A stretch of DNA of 9,282 nucleotides, from contig JAACDL010000081.1 in assembly GCA_009936765.1 (NCBI GenBank), positions 1 through 9,282 on the forward strand, in the 5' to 3' direction. This document shows, piece by piece, positions 5,775-9,282 of the stretch; within the stretch, counting starts at the first letter, position 1; every line of letters begins with the position of its first letter. Made by a program: the position numbers and the translations under genes. The notes under the pieces are model-generated. The model saw only the letters and a list, made by a program, of their open reading frames with translations. It was not told the origin of the DNA and ran no database searches. Origin of the DNA: Methanobacteriota archaeon. GTDB lineage: Archaea > Thermoplasmatota > Poseidoniia > Poseidoniales > Poseidoniaceae.

Positions 5775-6317
5775 ATGGGACTTATTGAGAATCTTGGCGC
5801 TGTTGCTTCATCCTACATGGATGAAAAAGAGAAATTAGAATCTGCTGATGAAAGGCGTAAGCGTACTCGTGCCGGTCATGGGTTTTGGCCACATGAAGCA
5901 CTACGTGATACATTGATCTTCGGATTCATGGCTTGCGTACTGCTATTTTATGCATGGTTAATTCCACCACCGCTACACAGTGCTGCTGATCCATTCGCCC
6001 AGGCTGGTTTCGTATTCCCTGACTGGTACGTACTATTCTCATATGGATACTTACGCTGGGGAGAATACCTTCCTCAGTTCGATGTACCCCTTGGACCGGT
6101 TGGAGATTTCTTCGGACAGCCAACTTTCCCTTGGAACGCTGCATGGTGGGGTGCTTTCCTAACTGGAATCCCAGTAGGAATCCTTGCACTACCTCCTTTC
6201 CTAGGTGGCCGAGAAAAGAGACCTGTTGAAGACCCGTGGTTTGCTAGTGCTGGTGCAGTATATCTTGCCCACATTTGGTTCATCTCAGTATTCTCCATCA
6301 ACATCTTCTTGGAACTT
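5775..6317 (+). other. PetD-like (cytochrome b C-terminal) domain of the fusion
   Basis: Residues 1-181 correspond to helices E, F and G of cytochrome b. The alignment anchors are ADPFAQAG (71-78) and PDWY (82-85), which mirror ADPFATP and PEWY in b6f subunit IV, and GILALPPFLGG (135-145), which mirrors its helix F end. This part completes the Qo pocket together with the separate b6-type subunit. Confidence 0.85.
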
Positions 6318-8591
6318 TACGGTAAAAACAGAAGTGATTACTGTAAATTGGACGGTAATAGTGACCTAGTTTGTGGTACAAGAGACCCATGGGTTGCAGA
6401 TCTGTTCAATATGATACCCTGGATTTTGACAGGCATTCTGTTATGGATTGTGATTTATTTCGTTGCCAAGTGGCTATTCAATAACGCATGGGGAGCAAGA
6501 TTCACCCCTGCTCATGGAAAGAAGTTGATAGTTGGTGCATTCATTGTAGCAACTGCTGCAAGTGTAGTTTCATACCCAGTTTATGACAATGGTTTCTGGG
6601 ACGCTAAGGGATTACTCACTATTTCAGATTATGAGGAATTAGAGGAAATGCGTTCTCAACCAAATGATGTTCAAGTAACTGAGAGAAATGAATTCATGGA
6701 TGCACAAGGCTTCGAAGGAGATATTGTTCCAGCCTCAGCTTGGATGGATTGGATTATTTACCAACCTGCGAGATATTACATGATAGATTTCGCCGATAAC
6801 AACGGGCATCAGGATCTGGAATCTGGAGTCAACGGCGCTACAGGAATAGATAATTACACAGCAGATGAATACATCTGGGCTACTGGATCGTTCCAAATTA
6901 CAGATGGTACATCGATGAACTACTGGCCTGACGACAGTGACTTTACCACGGTTCCTGTTGATGCAACTTGTTCTACAAGGGCTAGTGAAGTAATTATCGA
7001 CGGTGGAGATTCAACCTCTAAGATGATTCAATCAAGTCTAATTGTCTCAGAACATGACTCTGGTGATGTAATCATAGACACTGACTGTAACACTGGAGAA
7101 TTAGGCATCGAACTTCCTGCGGGAACTTATGACTATGAATTCAAGGTAGAATCTACTGATGGTCTCCTCAACAATGACAGCGTTATTGTAGAGACTACAT
7201 TCGCTATCAAAGCATACCAGCCACTCCTATTGTATGGAGAGAATGCAGGCAATGGACTTGCAGGACGCACAGTGGAACTTTCTAACTCAACTGCACTTGA
7301 ACTCGAAGGAGATTATGCTGGAGTTGTTGTAAATCCAACTTATCACGTCAATCCTAAGTCGCTCGATGCAAAGTTGACCTATGCTATGTTCATCCCATGT
7401 TTGGCTGCTGGAGCAGGCGTATTTGTCGTTCTTCGAAATATGGCTAGAGGATATGAATTTGAAATGAACAAGTGTTACGGATGTGACCTTTGTGACGATG
7501 CTTGCCCGGTTAGATTATTCAATGCAGGTGACAAGTTGAACATCATTTACAATTCATGGAATAATGAAGATGATGGCGTTCCAATGTACTCGTGTCTTAC
7601 CTGTACAGCATGTACTAATGCCTGTCCTCAACTAGTAGACTACGACTCATATGTTGACATACGTCGAACACTGATTGTAGGAGGACCTGCTGCAGAGATT
7701 CCTCACACTGTATTACAGGCTGTTCTAGCTGCTGAAGCAGAAGAAGACAGCGATGCAGACTTCGTGGCTGTTGAAGATTACCCAATAGACTCCAATGTAG
7801 GATACTACCCTGGATGTGTAGATTATCTTGACCAAGAAATGGTATTCAGCCATCTAAACGAAGGTGACATGAACCTGGGTGACACCACAACTGCTGCATT
7901 CACTCTGTTTGAAGAGATGGGAACAGAAGTGTCATACCTTGGACGTGATTTCTTGAAGTGCTGTGGTCACGATCAAAAGTGGCAGGGACTTGACGAAGTG
8001 TTTGACAAACTGAAGTCTTACAATCAAAAGAAGATTGAAGCATCCGGCATCGATACTCTTGTTTCTTCATGTGCAGAGTGTTTCAGAACATTCGCTCGTG
8101 ACTACGAATTAGAAGGGATCAAGGTTATGCATACAACTGAGTATCTTATCGAAAACGGATTCGATATGGAAATGAAGGTTGAAGATGAACTAACTGTAAC
8201 TTACCATGACCCATGTAGACTAGGTCGACAAATGGGAATTTATGACGAACCTAGAGAGCTAGTTGCGGGAGTCGAAGGTGTTCAACTTGTAGAGATGGAG
8301 CATCATGGTGAAGATGCAATGTGCTGTGGAGTTTCAAGTATGATGTCATGTAATGAGAATGCACGTGCCCTAAGAGTTTCCAGAATGGAAGAAATTAGAA
8401 ACACAGGTGCTGACATGATGATTACTTCCTGTCCAAAGTGTGTATCTCACTTCGAGTGTCTGAAATTCGAAGGTGATGAAAGACACGATATCGAAATTCT
8501 CGATGTTGTATCCTTCCTTGCTCGTCAAGTCGATGCAAAGAAATCACTTGCTGAAGAGTCCGCCGTAACACCAGTTACTGCTGAAGCGTAA
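5775..8591 (+). CDS. Fusion of cytochrome b6f subunit IV (PetD-like) with an HdrD-type heterodisulfide reductase module
   Basis: Domains of the 938-residue product in order. (1) Residues 1-181 are PetD-like: a cytoplasmic N-terminus, three helices (about 44-63, 123-143, 159-181) and the Qo motif PDWY at 82-85. (2) Two extra helices follow (about 211-235 and 251-268); the loop before them holds C190 and C200. (3) A 264-residue acidic, probably beta-rich extracytoplasmic domain covers 270-533 and contains only two Cys, C399 and C438. (4) A helix at 534-553 returns to the cytoplasm and is followed by Arg. (5) Two [4Fe-4S] motifs have Cys at 567/570/573/577 and 607/610/613/617. (6) Two CCG domains have Cys at 681/729/730/766/769 and 814/850/851/886/889. 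The helix count puts the Fe-S part on the N side, next to heme ci. HdrD-type modules reduce or form disulfides, while relatives (GlpC, GlcF, LutA, DsrK) serve other dehydrogenases, so the substrate is open. No frameshift is evident: the frame is open throughout with one strong SD. Confidence 0.93.
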   Translation: MGLIENLGAVASSYMDEKEKLESADERRKRTRAGHGFWPHEALRDTLIFGFMACVLLFYAWLIPPPLHSAADPFAQAGFVFPDWYVLFSYGYLRWGEYLPQFDVPLGPVGDFFGQPTFPWNAAWWGAFLTGIPVGILALPPFLGGREKRPVEDPWFASAGAVYLAHIWFISVFSINIFLELYGKNRSDYCKLDGNSDLVCGTRDPWVADLFNMIPWILTGILLWIVIYFVAKWLFNNAWGARFTPAHGKKLIVGAFIVATAASVVSYPVYDNGFWDAKGLLTISDYEELEEMRSQPNDVQVTERNEFMDAQGFEGDIVPASAWMDWIIYQPARYYMIDFADNNGHQDLESGVNGATGIDNYTADEYIWATGSFQITDGTSMNYWPDDSDFTTVPVDATCSTRASEVIIDGGDSTSKMIQSSLIVSEHDSGDVIIDTDCNTGELGIELPAGTYDYEFKVESTDGLLNNDSVIVETTFAIKAYQPLLLYGENAGNGLAGRTVELSNSTALELEGDYAGVVVNPTYHVNPKSLDAKLTYAMFIPCLAAGAGVFVVLRNMARGYEFEMNKCYGCDLCDDACPVRLFNAGDKLNIIYNSWNNEDDGVPMYSCLTCTACTNACPQLVDYDSYVDIRRTLIVGGPAAEIPHTVLQAVLAAEAEEDSDADFVAVEDYPIDSNVGYYPGCVDYLDQEMVFSHLNEGDMNLGDTTTAAFTLFEEMGTEVSYLGRDFLKCCGHDQKWQGLDEVFDKLKSYNQKKIEASGIDTLVSSCAECFRTFARDYELEGIKVMHTTEYLIENGFDMEMKVEDELTVTYHDPCRLGRQMGIYDEPRELVAGVEGVQLVEMEHHGEDAMCCGVSSMMSCNENARALRVSRMEEIRNTGADMMITSCPKCVSHFECLKFEGDERHDIEILDVVSFLARQVDAKKSLAEESAVTPVTAEA
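6582..7373 (+). other. Extracytoplasmic domain inserted between membrane helices of the fusion
   Basis: Residues 270-533 are rich in Asp, Thr, Ser, Gly and aromatic residues and look predominantly beta-stranded toward the C-terminal half (for example ELPAGTYDYEFKVESTDG, an Ig-like or PKD-like cadence). C399 and C438 could form a disulfide. No CXXCH, copper or Fe-S motif is seen. I do not recognise the fold. By position it faces the Rieske head and the exported CxCH protein. Confidence 0.65.
7452..7634 (+). other. Two-cluster [4Fe-4S] ferredoxin domain of the fusion
   Basis: Residues 560-620 contain two CxxCxxCxxxCP motifs (C567-C577 and C607-C617), the standard pattern for two cubane clusters. 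They directly follow the last membrane helix and so are placed as the electron wire between the membrane hemes and the CCG domains. Confidence 0.93.
7785..8534 (+). other. Paired CCG (heterodisulfide reductase) domains of the fusion
   Basis: Residues 671-920 hold two CCG motifs. The first is C681-X47-CC-X35-CXXC, with a first gap longer than the 31-39 usual for HdrB-type motifs. The second is C814-X35-CC-X34-CXXC, with near-standard spacing. All ten Cys that bind the two noncubane [4Fe-4S] clusters of HdrB are present in position. Confidence 0.9.
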
Positions 8592-8593
8592 TC

Positions 8594-8616
8594 TTAACCT
8601 GAGTTTAACGGGTTAA
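8594..8616 (+). terminator. Possible hairpin after the operon
   Basis: TTAACC (8594-8599) and GGTTAA (8611-8616) can pair around an 11-nt loop three bases after the operon stop codon. No T-run follows, and archaeal termination relies more on T-tracts, so a terminator role is uncertain. The right arm also takes part in a second possible pairing (GTTAAT at 8612-8617 with ATTAAC at 8622-8627, four-base spacer), so the two hairpins exclude each other. Confidence 0.25.
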
Positions 8617-8620
8617 TGTT

Positions 8621-8641
8621 GATTAACGATTAGTGATTAGT
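8621..8641 (+). repeat. Three tandem 7-nt repeats before the SAP-domain gene
   Basis: GATTAAC, GATTAGT and GATTAGT lie end to end, and the last ends seven bases before the ATG at 8649. This could be an operator, a recent slippage product, or chance in an A/T-rich leader. No clear TATA box is seen; TTTAACGG at 8604-8611 is the best-placed weak candidate. Confidence 0.5.
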
Positions 8642-8648
8642 CTTCAGC

Positions 8649-9282
8649 ATGGATTACGATAGTCAGACCCTGGTTGCATTGAAAACCATGTGTAAAGACC
8701 GTGGTCTAAGAGTAAGCGGGAGTAAGGCAGAGGTTGTAATCAGGTTAATTGAGGATGATGAATCTAAATCCCCTCAACCAATTTCAATACAACAACCAAA
8801 TGTAGTTCAGCAACAGCCAGTAACTCATATAATTGTCAACCAAAATGCAGACCTTACCTTACAAATCACAGGTATTGGAATAATATTGTATGGATTTTTC
8901 AGAATCGGGATGGCATTAATATTCTCTGATTGGCGACCAGATCAATCTTTCATGGCATTATTAATCGGCTTGGGTTATCTATTCGGAGGAACACTAACAC
9001 TCCAAGGTTACAAGCAAGGATTACAACTAACTCTAATAGTTCTAGCAATATCCGGTATTTTGTCATTGATTTATCATGATGATTTGAGCCCACTATCTAT
9101 CGGTATGGACGGCACTTGGCCAATTGGATTCTCTGTAATTTGCTCAGGAACTTGTATGCTAATTGTGGCAATTCCACTACTAGGCCCAGCAGATGCTTCA
9201 TTCAAACAAGGTCATCCAAGTTACCTCAATGCATTACTGAATACTGCAGACCTTGTATCTCCACTTCCACTCTCAACGGGTA
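8649..9282 (+). CDS. SAP-domain membrane protein (3' end outside the window)
   Basis: The reading frame from the ATG at 8649 stays open to the window edge: 211 complete codons with no stop, so the C-terminus is missing. Residues 7-35 form a SAP motif (LVALKTMCKDRGL, then SGSKAEVVIRL), a helix-turn-helix-like fold that usually binds DNA. A Gln/Pro-rich linker (about 42-60) follows, and then about four hydrophobic segments near 73-92, 100-118, 125-142 and 155-176. A nucleic-acid-binding head is therefore tethered to the membrane, facing the cytoplasm if the usual role holds. The gene is 57 nt downstream of the Rieske/cytochrome b operon and may be read from its own promoter. Only a weak purine stretch precedes the ATG. 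Function unknown: a chromosome-to-membrane tether is possible, and so is a SAP domain used for protein contact. Confidence 0.8.
   Translation, partial: MDYDSQTLVALKTMCKDRGLRVSGSKAEVVIRLIEDDESKSPQPISIQQPNVVQQQPVTHIIVNQNADLTLQITGIGIILYGFFRIGMALIFSDWRPDQSFMALLIGLGYLFGGTLTLQGYKQGLQLTLIVLAISGILSLIYHDDLSPLSIGMDGTWPIGFSVICSGTCMLIVAIPLLGPADASFKQGHPSYLNALLNTADLVSPLPLSTG

Noticed and set aside
5926..6304. Overlapping short frames on both strands within the PetD-like part of the fusion
   Set aside because: The main frame matches cytochrome b subunit IV here. The others have no start signals or domains.
7374..7452. Possible artificial join or frameshift between the membrane part and the Fe-S part of the fusion
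   Set aside because: The frame is continuous through a good membrane helix, no internal start with an SD is visible at the boundary, and the topology requires this helix. A real fusion is more likely.
1..9282. tRNA, rRNA, CRISPR arrays, insertion sequences or attachment sites
   Set aside because: I looked for cloverleaf-like segments, spaced direct repeats and transposase motifs by eye and saw none. Coding density is high throughout and no gap exceeds about 160 nt.

Overview
The window (about 43% G+C by eye) looks like a marine planktonic euryarchaeon, most likely Marine Group II (Poseidoniales) or a relative. This is an inference from gene content. The signs are an FtsZ-family protein, a Rieske protein with the CTHxCC/PGW box 1 I associate with haloarchaeal-type proteins, a Tat-type N-terminus, SD sequences of the GGAGGTGAT type just before starts, and a SAP-domain membrane protein. 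No 16S, tRNA or other phylogenetic marker is present, so the assignment is not proven.

Layout. (1) 61-1374 (+): a polytopic membrane protein with a very acidic, Trp-punctuated C-terminal tail, function unknown. (2) 1371-2631 (-): a two-gene unit, a small TPR protein followed by a divergent short FtsZ-like GTPase, convergent with gene 1 so that both stop codons lie in one CTAG palindrome. (3) 2632-2786: a divergent intergenic region that probably holds both promoters. (4) 2787-8591 (+): a tight five-gene operon. (5) 8592-8648: a short intergenic region with hairpins and heptamer repeats. (6) 8649 to the window end (+): a SAP-domain membrane protein, cut off by the window edge. It is open to the edge and has no stop in the window.

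The operon is the centre of interest. It encodes an exported Reeler-like/choice-of-anchor-like protein with a CxCH motif and a C-terminal membrane anchor, a small two-helix membrane protein, a Tat-type Rieske [2Fe-2S] protein with a b6f-like poly-Gly hinge, a cytochrome b6-type protein with the Cys that carries heme ci (cn) in b6f complexes, and a 938-residue fusion. The fusion starts as cytochrome b6f subunit IV (PetD, with a PDWY Qo motif). It then adds membrane helices and a roughly 260-residue extracytoplasmic domain. After a last helix it ends in the cytoplasm as a complete HdrD-type module: two [4Fe-4S] ferredoxin motifs and two full CCG motifs with all ten cysteines that bind noncubane clusters in heterodisulfide reductase.

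Working model (inference): a menaquinol-dependent Rieske/cytochrome b complex hard-wired to a heterodisulfide-reductase-like active site on the cytoplasmic face. Electrons could run from quinol through bL, bH and heme ci into the Fe-S chain and reduce a disulfide, with the second quinol electron going to Rieske. Alternatively, thiol oxidation could feed the quinone pool through heme ci. No CXXCH cytochrome c1/f is encoded here. The CxCH protein at the head of the operon is the obvious candidate for a replacement or docking subunit.
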